NCBI RefSeq assembly: GCF_029931775.1
Contig: NC_079312.1
Coordinates: 12,469,821-12,533,820, forward strand
DNA: 64,000 nt
DNA from: Euleptes europaea
Lineage: Eukaryota; Chordata; Lepidosauria; Squamata; Sphaerodactylidae
Direction: 5' to 3'
The position numbers and the translations under genes were made by a program. Positions 21,697 to 33,033 of the stretch are shown in pieces; position 1 is the first letter of the stretch, and each line of letters starts with the position of its first letter. A model generated the notes under the pieces. That model made no database searches. It was not told the DNA's origin and saw only the letters and a program-made list of their open reading frames with translations.

Positions 21697-24600
21697 ATGT
21701 TACAGGTTTTATCTTGGAATGTGAATGGATTGAATTCTCCCAACAAAAGGAGGAAAATATTTCATCATCTACAAAAAACTAATGCTAACATTATTTGTTT
21801 ACAGGAAACACATATATTTCCAAAGGATGCATTTAGGTTGGAACAAGCAAGGTTGGGTACCCTATTTACAGCATGTAATGATACTAAGAAAACCAATGGA
21901 ATAGCTATGTATATACCTGTTTCATTGCAACCAAAAGTTATTTATCAAGGCATAAAGGGAAGAGTTTTGATGCTGGAAGTAATGTACGGTTTTCAAAGAA
22001 TATTGCTTGTGGGAATATATGCACCTAACATAAATCAAAGGTCTTTTTATGAAAAATTAGCATTACTATTAGCTGAACATGCTACTGAAAAAATGATTTG
22101 GATGGGGGATTTTAATGGAGTTAAGGTACCTAAGATTGATAGATCAGGGAAAAAGAAAAAAGCAGCTAATGAAGGAAAATTACCAGGGAATTTTGATACC
22201 CTTATAGATCAGTGGGATATGTTTGATGTCTGGAGGCTGACACATGGTAACAAGAAGGGATATACTTTTTTTTTCACAGAGACATCTTACGTATTCCAGG
22301 ATAGATATGATATGGATGTCAAAGTGTCTGGTAGAGAAATCAGAGAACTCAGAGATTTTGCCTAGGGTGTTATCAGACCACAATGCGGTTTTAGTTAAAA
22401 TTAAAATGGAAAATAGAGATTACAAGCCCTGGAGAATTAATGATTTTCTTTTAAAAAATAACAAAATAGTTAATAAATTGAAGGTGGAAATATCCAATTA
22501 TTTTAAAGAAAATATAAATAAAGGTACCAGTGAAGATATAGTTTGGGATGCCAGTAAGGCAGTAATTAGGGGACATCTGATTCAACAAAATACAAGATAC
22601 TATAGGGAAAGGGAGAAAAGAAAAAAATGTATATTAGATGAAATAAAACAGGCGGAACGATACTTATCTAGATTGCAGGATAAAGGGGCTAAACAGGAAC
22701 AACAAAATAAGATTAGAAATTGGCAACAACAATATGAATTTTTAATTGCTGAAGAGATTGAAAGAAAAGTTATATATAACAAGCAAAGATTTTTTGAACA
22801 TGCGAATAAACCGGGTAAAATGCTAGCTTGGCAACTTAAACAAAAAGAAAAAAAAATACCAATAACCCAAATTAGAAGGAATGGTAAGATAACAAGAATT
22901 AAAGAGGAGATAGTTGATACGTTTGTGAAATTTTATACAGATTTATATAAAAAAATTTAGTCTCAGAGATAGAGATTGAAGCCTATCTTACTAAATCGGT
23001 TTGGGGGAAAATAACAAAGGAAAATAAAGAATTTTTAGATTCACCAATATCTAAGGAGGAACTGGAACAAGCAATAAATAAAAGTAAACTGAATAAGTCC
23101 CCTGTACCAGATGGTTTTACAGCATATTATTATAAAACATTTAAAGAGCAATTAATTCCTTATCTTCTGGAAGTGATGAATATAGGGATGACAAAAGGTA
23201 TTATCCCTCAAACATGGAAGCAAGCAAACATAGCATTAATACCAAAGGTTAACTCTGATATTTTGGAAGTTAAAAATTATAGACCGATTTCATTATTAAA
23301 CATTGACTATAAATTATATGTAGCAATTTTAGCTAATAGGTTAAAAAGAGTACTGAATCAATTAATATATGATGATCAGGCTGGATTTTTACCTGGGAGG
23401 TTGATTAGTCAGAATGTAAGGGTGGTAATAGATCTTTTAGAATATGCGGAACAAGGTACAACACCAATAGCCTTGATATTTTTGGATGCTGAAAAAGCTT
23501 TTGATAATGTTAATTGGCAGTTTATGTTTAAGGTATTGGAGTTTATGGATTTTGGTGAGAGTTTTAAAACTGCTATAAAAGGTATATATTCACAACAGCT
23601 AATTTGATTGTAAATGGACTATTATCACCAAAGATTGAAATTCAAAGGGGAACGAGACAGGGCTGTCCTCTTTCCCCTTTACTCTTTATTTTAGTTTTAG
23701 AGATATTATTGAATAATTTTAGAAAGTCTAATGATGTAGTAGGGGTACGAATAGGGAGAAATCATTATAAACTTAAAGCATATGCTGATGATTTAGTATG
23801 TTTTCTGACTGATCCGATTGAACAGTTTGATAGATGGAATAAAATTTTGGAAGTTTATGGAAAGCTTTCAGGTTTTAAAATTAATAAAGCTAAAACAAAA
23901 ATCTTAGTGAAAAATATGACTCTCGTACAGCAACAAATATTAATTAAAAAGACGGGACTCAACATTGAAAATAAAGTCAAATATTTGGGTATATGGATAT
24001 CGAATAATAATCTCAATCTATTTCAGGATAATTATGTAAACCAATGGCAACAAATAAAAAAAGACTTGATAAATTGGGAAAAAGTACCCCTATCATTATG
24101 GGGAAGAATATCAGTAATTAAAATGATGTTATTACCCAAAATGCTTTTTTTGTTTCAAAATTTACCAATAGTGACAGGTGCACACATATTTGAAGATTGG
24201 AAAAAAGATGTTATGAGATTTCTTTGGGGTAAAGAAAAACATAGGATAGCATATAATAATTTAATAGAATTGAAGGAAACGGGAGGTTTGGGTTTACCAG
24301 ATTTAAAAATGTACTATCATGCGGCCTGCTTTACCTGGATCAAAAATTGGATCCTCTTAGAGAATCCAAAGTTATTAGAATTAGAAGGACATAAGCTAAG
24401 ATTCGGGTGGCATGCTTATTTATGGTATGAAAAACAGAAGGTGAATAAAGAATTCAATTCTCATATTATAAGGAAAAATTTATTACAGATATGTAATAAA
24501 TATAAAGATGCTTTAGAAAGTAAAACGCCTGGGTGGTTGAATCCTATAGAAGCATTTATTAGAAGAGGTGCACATTTAAATTTGGACTGTAATATTTATA

Positions 24601-25451
24601 GGCAAATGATAGATTACAGAGATGGGATATGGGTATTGAAAACACGTGAAGAACTACAGAGAAAAGATTGGTTTATGTATCATAAATTAAAAGATATTTT
24701 TGTTAAGGATAACAGACTGGGATTTAACCGATCCAAATCTAAATTTGAGACAATATTATCAAAGGGTAATAAAGGTTTGATAGGAAGGATTTATAAAGTA
24801 CTTATAGAACTGAAACTAGAACAGGAAAGGGTCAAACCAGTTATGCTGAAATGGATGAGAGACCTAGGATATAATATAGAGTTGGAGATTTGGGAAAAGT
24901 TATGGAAAAATGAATTTAGGTTTACAATCTCGAATGAAATAAAAGAAAACTTATATAAAATGTTTTATAGATGGTACATAACTCCAGCATTATTAAGTAA
25001 AATGAAAAAAGATTATAAAGCTTTTTGATGGAAATGTGGTACCGATATAGGTACATTTATGCATATCTGGTGGTATTGTAAAAAAATTAGGAGATTTTGG
25101 CAATTAGTTTGGAATGAGACTAACAATTTGATTAAAGTAAAAATTGAGAGAGATCCCGCCTTTTGCTTATTGGGCATTCCAAAAAAAGATCTGGATAAAG
25201 CTGACAGAGTCATATGTCAATATAGTTTTGCAGCTGCAAGGACTACAATTGCTAAAAAATGGAAGCAAACAAATAAACCTTCAATTAAAGAATGGAGAGA
25301 GAAACTATGGATGTATATGCGGATGGCCAAAATTACAGCATCTTTACATGGTAAAGATATGGAGGAATTTAAAATTACATGGTCAAAGGCCACTGCATAT
25401 TGGGATAAATCGGCAAAAACGGATCTTAAAAATTTAGTTAACGAATTATAG
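21697..25451 (+). pseudogene. L1 ORF2 (endonuclease and reverse transcriptase), disrupted
   Basis: The first ATG is at 21697. The apurinic-type endonuclease shows LSWNVNGLNSPNKR, CLQETH, MGDFNG and, in a second frame, LSDHNAV. The RT shows NYRPISLLNIDYK, DDQAGFLPGR, LIFLDAEKAFDNVNW, RGTRQGCPLSPLLF and the catalytic YADD (AYADDLVCF). A C-terminal Cys/His-like segment (FMHIWWYC) follows. Frame changes appear at a run of nine T (22266-22274), a run of seven A (about 22949-22955) and near 23600. A TGA at 25026-25028 is an in-frame stop. The encoded segments are otherwise well preserved, so the copy is young or the breaks are partly sequencing errors. Confidence 0.9.
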
Positions 25452-25968
25452 TATAATGTGATTTTAACTAATCTATAACAATGTGATTTATTAATCTTTG
25501 TCATGACACCTCATCGGAAGTCCATTGGTGATGGGCACAGTGGTGGGGGGAGGGTTTTTCGATCTAGGGCGTAAAATATAGTTTTATATGAATAACAATG
25601 TATAACAGAATCTTACGCTCTATATATGTATATGTATTTTTTTCCTTTTTATATGTATACTTTCTTTTCTTTTTCTTTTTTTTGTGTTTTGATTTATTAT
25701 AAAAATGCAATAAAAAATTAATAATAAAAAAAAGAATAAGTCATGTCAGACTAATCTTATCTCCTTTTTTGAGAAAGTTACTACCTTGCTGGATCAGGGG
25801 AATGCTGTAGACATAGTTTATCTAGATTTCAGTAAGGCTTTTGATAAGGTTCCACATAGTATTCTAGTTGACAAATTGGGAAAATGTGAGTTAGATCCTA
25901 TTAATGTTAGATGGGTCTGCAACTGGTTGACAGACTGTACCCAAAGAGCGCTAGTTAATGGTCCCTCA

Positions 25969-27016
25969 GTTTCTTGGGTCTCATGATTTCCTTGGTTCAG
26001 GCCTGGAGGCCTGTGATTTTTATGATATTGGGACTTTGTGAACAGTAAAATAGTTTCCTTTTGAAAACTGCTTTTGTGGAGGGAGCAAAGTAGGCCCCAG
26101 CTGGTGCTCGTTAAGGCCTTCTCTCCCCTTTCTGGAATGCAAGGCCATGCGTTATCACGGTCTATCTTAATGTTTGTGATGACATTCAGGTGCAGGGAGT
26201 TCTGCAGGTTTCACCACCTGAATGCATCAATTAGTGAGTCAGCATTCTGACCAAGTGATTAATTAACAGCTAAGTACTTTCGTTTTCTCAATTGGCCTCT
26301 ATGAGCTCATGCCATTAAGAAAACAAATATAAGGACAGACCAGTCCTGAGCAAATCATGCACACTTTGGGGTACAGCAGGAGAGCTGTGCTGGCGGCATC
26401 AGAACCCATTTGATTTTGGCCCTTGAGGGGAAAACTCTGGTCAAGCTGACCTTTTGGAGAAACCTTTGGACAACCTTTTGAAACTCTTGTATGCTGAAAG
26501 AACTCTTGAAACTGGTAACTACTGAAACATTGCTTTTGAGAAGCCTTGCCAATCTACTGAATATTAGAAACTGAAATATTGTATGAGTTAGCTATGCTAA
26601 ATCATTTTGTTATTTTCTTGCTTAAAACTTCATGAGCCTTTTCTTTCCTGTAACCAGCAGAAATCTTAAAAAATAAATCATTAGCTTTTTAAATTGGCTG
26701 TGTTTATGACTCTGGGATTCCAAGCCTAAATCGAAGTGCCTTGTGCGTGTGAGTGTGAAACCACCTACCAGAAAACCTAAGACATTTTGGAAGTGTAATT
26801 TTTTCCCTAGCAAGGCCTCTACCTTGCAGGGTAAGCGTTGCACTGAATTTGAAGCTCGGTAAGGGTTGCCCTGAACTCTTGCCTGGAGGCTTAACTTTTG
26901 CTTCAGGGATGGTGGACTTGGGGCGCAAGCCTGGAGTTCAGTGTTTTGCTTTTTGGGAAACTTTTGATCAAACCAAAGTAGCCCAACTGGTGGAGGCTGG
27001 TTGGAGCTCTTTGACA
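25969..27016. other. Unclassified 1.05-kb insertion in CR1
   Basis: CR1 sequence stops at 25956 and resumes at about 27017. The flanks share aatggtccctca / aatggttcctca (11 of 12 identical), a candidate target duplication. Inside, an AATAAA lies near 26675 after pyrimidine-rich sequence, which resembles an LTR. A duplication of 12 bp would instead suit a retroposon. No coding domain was read. Confidence 0.45.
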
Positions 27017-27809
27017 AATGGTTCCTCATCCACTTGGAGAGAAGTGACTAGTGGAGTTCCTCAGGGATCTGTGCTGGGCCCTGTGTTGTTCAACATCTTT
27101 ATAAATGATTTAGATGAAGGAATAGAGGTGATGCTTATTAAATTTGCAGATGATACTAAATTGGGAGGGGTAGCAAATACGGTAGAAGACAGAGCCAAGA
27201 TGCAGGATGATCTTGACAGGCTGGAGAAATGGGCTAGAACTAATAAAATGCACTTCAACAAAGACAAATGTAAAGTTCTGCATTTAGGTAGGAAAAATCA
27301 AATGCATAATTATAGGATGGGGGAGACTTGTTTGAGCAGTAGTGTGTGTGAAAAGGATCTTGGGGTCTTAGTAGACCAAACACTGAACATGAGTCAGCAA
27401 TGTGATGCGGTAACTAAAAAGGCAAATGCAGTCTTGGGCTGCATCAACAGAAGTATAGTGTCCAGATCACGCAAAGTGATGGTATTGCTTTACTCTGCTC
27501 TGGCTAGACCTCAACTAGAGTACTGTGTTCAGTTTTGGGCACCACAATTTAAGAAAGATGTTGACAAGCTGGAACATGTCCAGAGGAGGGCAACAAAGAT
27601 GGTGAGGGGTCTGGAGACCAAGTCCTATGAGAAAAGGTTTAAGGAGCTGGGTATGTTTAATCTGAAGAGGAGAAGACTGAGAGGGGATATGATAACCATG
27701 TTCAAGTAGTTGAAGGGCTGTCATATAGAGGAGGGTGCTGAGTTGTTTTCTGTTGCTCAAGAAGGTCGGACCAGAACCAACGGGTTGAAATTAAATCAAA
27801 AGAGTTTCC

Positions 27810-28300
27810 ATGAACGAGGATCAACAGATTGTAGTAAAATATCTAACAACTGCAGCAAGAGTGGCTTTAGCATCACTTTGGAAAACGAATAAGATCCCAA
27901 CACTGCAAGTATGGCTGGATAAATCCCTGGAATATATCACTATGGCTCATCTGACAGACTATCTAAAAGATATCACAAGAGAGCAGAACCACGAGAGGTG
28001 GAGACCTTTTTATGATTATATGAAAAACACTAGATAAAAGATATCTTCGAATTAATCCATCACTAGATTAAAAAGAGGGAAGACTTACAAACAGGGGTAG
28101 TTAATGCAAGATATTATCATAATGATATGTAATTAATATCATTTTTCCTTTCCTAACTCTTTCCTCAATTTACAAGGTGGTAGTGTTAGATATATTAAAA
28201 CAGTATATTTGTGTATTTAATGTATTTTTTTATGCATCCCCTACCCTTTTTCTTCTGTATCCCCCTCTAATTCTAAATTTAATAAAAACATTAAAAAAAA
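27810..28300 (+). mobile_element. 5'-truncated L1 with 12-bp target duplication
   Basis: The direct repeat aaaagagtttcc flanks it at 27798-27809 and 28301-28312. The 491-bp insert encodes the L1 ORF2 C-terminus (KYLTTAARVALASLWKTNKI, then WRPFYDYMKN), a 3' UTR and a poly-A tail (28290-28300). It belongs to a different L1 lineage from the long copy. Confidence 0.9.
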
Positions 28301-28740
28301 AAAAGAGTTTCCGTCTAGACATTAGGAAGAATTTTCTAACAGTTAGAGCGGTTCCTCAGTGGAACAGGCTTCCTCGGGAGGTGGTAAGCTTCCCTGGAGG
28401 TTTTTAAGAAGAGGTTAGATGGCCGTCTGTCAGCAATGCTGATTCTGTGACCTTAGGCAGATGATGAGAGGGAGGGCATCTTGGCCATCTTCTGGTCACT
28501 GGGTGTGTGTGTGGGGGGAGGTAGTTGTGAATTTCCTGCATTGTGCAGGGGGTTGGACTTGATGACCTTGGCGGTCCCTTCCAACTCTATGATTCTATGA
28601 GGACACACTGGCTAAGAACATGCCCCCCTCCCGGGCATTCTGGCCCTGCCCCCTTTAACCCCCCTATTGTCACCACTTCTGCCCCCAGCCTCTTGTAGTA
28701 CAGAGAGAATACGTTACTCCATGGCCCGGGTGGGAAAGGG

Positions 28741-28991
28741 TTAACACAGTTTCTTGGGCGGTCCTAGCAGCTCCATAGCTAACAACTCTTCGGCAAGAGG
28801 GGGAAAAGTTCCTCTTCTCGGCAAAACAAACTCACATCCGCCTTGAATGGAGGCTATTCCTGTCTGCGGGAGAGGGTGGATAGCCAGTCTTAGATCCTTC
28901 TGAGCTAGAGATCTGCCAGTACCCACAAAGGGCCAGACCAAATGATTCGCGAGCCTTAAACGGCCCCTGGGCCTGACATTCCCCGCCCCTG
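28741..28991. mobile_element. hAT-like non-autonomous DNA transposon, one end
   Basis: The right end (tcttagatccttctgagcta through ggcccctgggcctga to cgcccctg) matches the right end of the element at 53263-53575. The left terminus was not found. Confidence 0.6.
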
Positions 28992-29066
28992 ATTTTTTTA
29001 TTTTCCTTTTATTTTCATCTCAGTGTGACATTGTTCAGGGCCACACAAACAATATAATTAAAGTAA

Positions 29067-29175
29067 GTAAGAAAGGCCATGCTGGATCAGACCAAGGGCC
29101 ATCAAATCCAGCAATCTGTTCACACAGTGGCCAACCAGATGCTTTGGACCTAGTATGTTCTATGGCAGTGCTCTC
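29067..29175 (-). mobile_element. CR1 3' terminal fragment
   Basis: The stretch aaaggccatgctggatcaga to cacacagtggccaacc matches the 3' terminus of the reverse CR1 at 62023-62110. Confidence 0.7.
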
Positions 29176-29690
29176 TTAACTGTCCCATACATCAAGCAGA
29201 CTACATGCTGAATTTATCTTTGTAACGGGTAATGTTCAAAGCAGGTATTCTGGGTCCGATTGTCAGATCTACTCAGAAAAGTGATATTGCTGAGTGGAAA
29301 TGTATGTGAATACGGACTGATTATAGATAAGAGTGCCGTGGTCCGACCATTTTGCCCTGAAGGCCAGCCTCCCAGCCCCTCCTTGCAAAGGCAGCAAGCA
29401 GATTTTTGTTTGCCTGTGGAGACTCATGGATCCAATTGGTTTCCAGAATGCTCTGCAGGATCCAATACCCCCTGTCAACTCATTAGATGTGCTGATACAT
29501 GACTGGCATTGATGTCTTTTTGAAACTATGGACGAGACTGCTCCCCGATGTCCTCTTTGCTCCTGTCTTAAGTTGGCCCCATGGTATACTATGGAACTAC
29601 AGATGAAGTAGCGGGAGCTTGTTTGAGCATGTTTGGCAGCGTATTCATGAAAAAGTTACCGTATTCATGAAAAAGTTACAATAACATCTT
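29176..29690. other. No recognisable gene
   Basis: Short frames only. No family motif, terminal repeat or clear simple repeat was seen. Confidence 0.4.
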
Positions 29691-29699
29691 TTAGAAAAT

Positions 29700-30110
29700 T
29701 TATGAGATCCTATGAGATGGCAGTGAATGCCACAAAGAAAACTTACTATGTGGCTTCCATTGCATCCGCTTGCTCGTGCCCAACTCAATTATTTAGGGTG
29801 ATCAGGTCTTTGACTTCCCTCTCCGAGGGTTCCAGAAATGTTAGCGATTCGGCAATTAGCTGCGAGGATTTTGTGAGCCGTTTTGCAGATACAATCTTGT
29901 CACTCTGCTGTGACCTCCCCACCAATGTCCGGCTGCCCTTGACCAGAGCCTTTTTGGCCCTGGCTCCGGCCTAGAGGAACTCACTATCCAATGAGATCTG
30001 GGATGTGAGGGACTTGGCCCAGTTCCACATGGCCTATAAGACTGAAATGTTCTGCCAGGCCCATGGTTGAGGACAGCAATGGTTCCACACTAGCTAGTCT
30101 TTCTGCCTCC
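29700..30110 (+). mobile_element. Old L2-like LINE fragment
   Basis: The + strand reads MAVNATKKTYYVASIASACS and QLFRVIRSLTSLSEG, the segment between endonuclease and RT in L2-clade LINEs. It then jumps to a C-terminal piece. Similar coding sequence lies on the - strand near 31900. Confidence 0.5.
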
Positions 30111-31375
30111 CCTTTGCTTCACTGTTTTCTTTCCTCTTTTCTATTACCCTCTTCACCTTTCCTGATGGTGTCCCCCATTGCTTGTTACTGTGATAGGGAT
30201 GCCAACTGGAACTGAATGTGTAGGATTTTAAAACATTATTAATTATTCATTAATTAATTCTTATTAATCCAATTTGCATCTCGCCCTTTCCCAACAAAGT
30301 CAGGCTTAAAGCAGCAAACAGTTGTAGTTTCCGGACTGACTTTAAGCGAAGCCCCATATCGAGCACATTGTCGTAATTGAACAGTGAAGTGAGAGAAGCA
30401 CGCATCAGTGTGGCCAGATGGGCTGAGTCTGGATAAAAGGAAAGCTGGAGAATCAGATGCAGCTGACAGAAGGCTCTCCTGGCCACCGTGCCAACCTGCT
30501 TTTCAAACAGCAAGGCAAGGTCCATGAGCACAAGCTTTTCACTTGCTCTGAAAAAACAACAACATCTCTCCATCTAGGACAAGTTGATTCAGTCCCTCTA
30601 TATCAACCTTCCCAACCAGCATTACTTCAGTCTTGTCTGGGTTCAGAGTCAGTTTGTCCTGCCTTAACCAACTGTCCACAACCAAGACGAATGCTTATGG
30701 AGGCTTGGGGAATAAAATAAGAGAGCTGGGTGTCATCTGCATATTGGTGACGCCCACCCCAAACCCCCAGACAACTTTATTCAGTGGCCTCATGGGGAGA
30801 GAATAGAGGCCTATGGCACTCCATAAGAAACCTGCCACCCAGTTTGAGTCTGCTTCTCCAGTGGAGAAAACAGTGAATCCTCCAAAGGGCTACACCCTTA
30901 ATACCAACTCCACATTCCGGGCGGGGGATAAGAATGGAATGGGGAATGATGCCAAAGGCCGTTGAGAGGTGTGACAGTATCAATAAGGAAGGCTGTCCCC
31001 TGTGCAACTTTAAACCAAGTGCAACTAAAGCTGTCTTGGTACCAAACCCAGGCCTGAACCCAGACTGAAACGCATCAACCAGGAAACAGCGGAGTGACCA
31101 CATGCTGAAATACTTTTCCTAGAAACGATAACTCAGAGACTGGCCAGTAATCGGCCACCTCATCCCTAACTAATGAACATTTTTGAGCACACATCTAGTA
31201 ACTGCCTCCTTCAAAGGCCTAGGGAGAGCCCCCTCAATTAGGGAGGAACTGAAGATGTTCACTGATGGCTCCAATACATTTTCCCAGCAATATTTTAAAA
31301 GCCAGGATGGGTACGGGTCCACACCACAACTGGTGGCCTTCACGCTCCAAAGGACCCTGTCAGCATCCATGTGTG

Positions 31376-31640
31376 TGTTAAGTGCCGTCAAGTTGCTTCC
31401 GACTCATGGTGACCCTATGAATCAACGTTCTCCAAAATGTCCTATCCTGAACAGCCTTGCCCAGGTCTTGCAAATTGAGGGTCGTGGCTTCCTTTATAGG
31501 GTCAATCCATCTCGTGTTGGGTCTTCCTTTTTTCCTGCTGCCCTCAACTTTCCCTAGCATGACTGTCTTTTATAGCGACTCATGTCTTCCCATGATGTGA
31601 CCAAAATACGATAGCCTCAGTTTAGTCAACATCCATAGGC
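31376..31640 (-). mobile_element. RTE-BovB LINE 3' end
   Basis: The reverse strand reads [20 protein letters not shown] and LQDLGKAVQDRTFWRTLIHR, the BovB ORF2 C-terminus. The (TG)n at 31370-31380 is the complement of its CA-rich tail. Confidence 0.85.
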
Positions 31641-31989
31641 AGGATCAACGTGAAACTATCTATAACAGAAGGACAAGCAGGCAGTTCTTACACCTCGGGT
31701 ACCAGATCTGCACTCAACGCAGCCTCCCAAGTTGGAATGGAGGAGACAGATTTTATCAGCAAGGAACTCTGCAGAAACATCACAGTTTGAGGCCAAATTT
31801 TCATCAGTGGCAGAGTCAGACTTGGGTGTTATCAAGTCTAAACCAATTTAAACAATTGAGCTGGACAGATTCTGCTGATGCAATGGTGACAGAGAAGAAA
31901 GTCTTCTTTGCTGCCATCACTGCTTCCTCATAGGCCTGCAAATAGGCTCTTTGACGCGCCCTGTCTGATTCATCCTCCATCTCACAAAT

Positions 31990-32205
31990 GAACACATGAA
32001 GCTGCCTTATACTGAATCAGACACCCTTGGTCCATCCCAGTCAGTATTGTCTACTCAGACTGGCAGTGGCTCTCCAGGGTCTCAGGCTGAGGTCTTTCAC
32101 ATCACCTACTTGCCTAGTCCCTTGAACTCGAGATGCTGGGGGTTGAACCTGGGACCTTCTGCAGGCCAAGCAGACGCTCTACCACTGAGCCACAGCCCCT
32201 CCCCT
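31990..32205 (-). mobile_element. tRNA-derived SINE with a tRNA-Ala-like head
   Basis: On the reverse strand the head is ggctgtggctcagtggtaga with box B near gggttcaacccccagc; the body contains gccactgccagtctgagtag. The same family recurs at 43213-43962. The long non-tRNA body rules out a true tRNA gene. Confidence 0.85.
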
Positions 32206-32400
32206 AACTCTCCTGCCAATGTCCCTGTAGTTGTCTTCCAGTCTGCTTCACGTCACCCAGCTCCCTGGTCAAATGAGGAGGTGGTGGCCTTACGGAGCGT
32301 GGAAGAGGACGCCAAGGAGAAACTCTAGTTCGGGCCCCACTTAGCCTATCCTTCCATGTAACTAGAAGGGCCTCCCTAACAAACAATACTGCAAGTGAGG

Positions 32401-33033
32401 TGAGTTATGGGGCTGACAAGCAGAGCAACCAAGGTTGGGGTCTCGACTACATTCAGAGAGGGATATGCCTGTCTGTCTTTTGGTGGGAGGCTGTCATGTG
32501 CCAGAGGAATGAGTCATCCTCAGAGGAAGTGCTTTACCAGATGGATCCAGCCCTGCTGGACCAACATCAGGCTTCGCAGCCCGAAGGGGCATCAGATCCA
32601 TCCCAGCCTTGCAAGGAGAGTAACAGCCCCGCTGTCAGCTCTCGGGCTGCTGACCTCCCAGAGCCTCTGCCAGACTCGCAGCCTGAAGGCTAGTCAGGAC
32701 CCCTCCCGTCCTGCAGGGAGCCTGGACACAGTAGCCCAGGTGCTAGCCCTCAAACTGCTGACTCACAAAAGGAATTGTCAAGGGCTGACAGGTAGAGGCA
32801 GTGACGGAGAAAGGCATTAGTAACTGAAAGGAATAGTGCAAGGCTTGAAGCATACCGACGCAGACTGGAGTCACAGTGTGGGGAATCTTTGCAGGATGAA
32901 GACAAGCTTAGGCAGCCACGCTAGCAAAGAGGTGGCTGGGAAGAGGAGTGATGAGGAAGCTCAGCAACGTTTTATGTACCTTGCAACCCGCTGACTCTCA
33001 CTCTGAATGACTCTCTCTGACCTTGGACAGGCT
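32401..33033. other. Unclassified sequence
   Basis: Two overlapping frames are rich in Ser, Pro, Gln and Glu, but no domain could be named. This could be degenerate coding sequence of an old element. Confidence 0.3.

Larger units (their letters stand above)
19856..25731 (+). mobile_element. Nearly full-length L1 LINE with 18-bp target duplication
   Basis: The direct repeat aagaataagtcatgtcag flanks the insertion at 19838-19855 and 25732-25749. The 5876-bp element has a GC-rich 5' UTR starting gacttccgggtcggg, ORF1 at about 20510, ORF2 at about 21697-25451, a 3' UTR and an A-rich tail. The 5' UTR suggests full or nearly full length. Both ORFs are disrupted, mostly at homopolymer runs. It lies inside a CR1, so it is younger than that CR1. 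Confidence 0.94.
18975..28600 (+). mobile_element. CR1 LINE, long copy hosting three later insertions
   Basis: CR1 pieces lie at 18975-19837, 25750-25956, 27029-27797 and 28313-28600 and are collinear in ORF2. The N-side segment (SACRESVRKAKAQYEFRLAR) is followed by the RT ([34 protein letters not shown]), then VYLDFSKAFDKVPHS, then [20 protein letters not shown] with [12 protein letters not shown], and then the C-terminus. The last piece ends in the CR1 3' UTR with ccaactctatgattctatga. Between the pieces sit a 5.9-kb L1, a 1.05-kb unclassified insert and a 0.5-kb truncated L1. The endonuclease half is absent. The segment from 26960 to 27709 is still one open frame of about 230 codons. Confidence 0.92.
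30200..32400 (-). mobile_element. Old L2-like LINE, reverse strand, with BovB and SINE inside
   Basis: Going right to left on the - strand: a segment around 31900 for KKTFFSVTIA-like codons, then CGVDPYPSWLLK with FSSSLIEGALPRPLKEAV (31180-31330), then FQSGFRPGFGTKTALVALGL and LLILSHLSTAF (about 30960-31070). These match the RT of L2-clade LINEs with many lesions. A BovB end (31376-31640) and a tRNA-derived SINE (31990-32205) interrupt it. Confidence 0.6.

Noticed and set aside
26849-27709. 286-codon frame as a host gene
   Set aside because: From about residue 57 it is CR1 reverse transcriptase (FADDTK, VPQGSVLGP). The first part lies in the unclassified insert.
31990-32205. tRNA gene (Ala-like, boxes A and B)
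   Set aside because: The tRNA-like part is followed by a repeated SINE body, and the same unit occurs at 43.2-44.0 kb.
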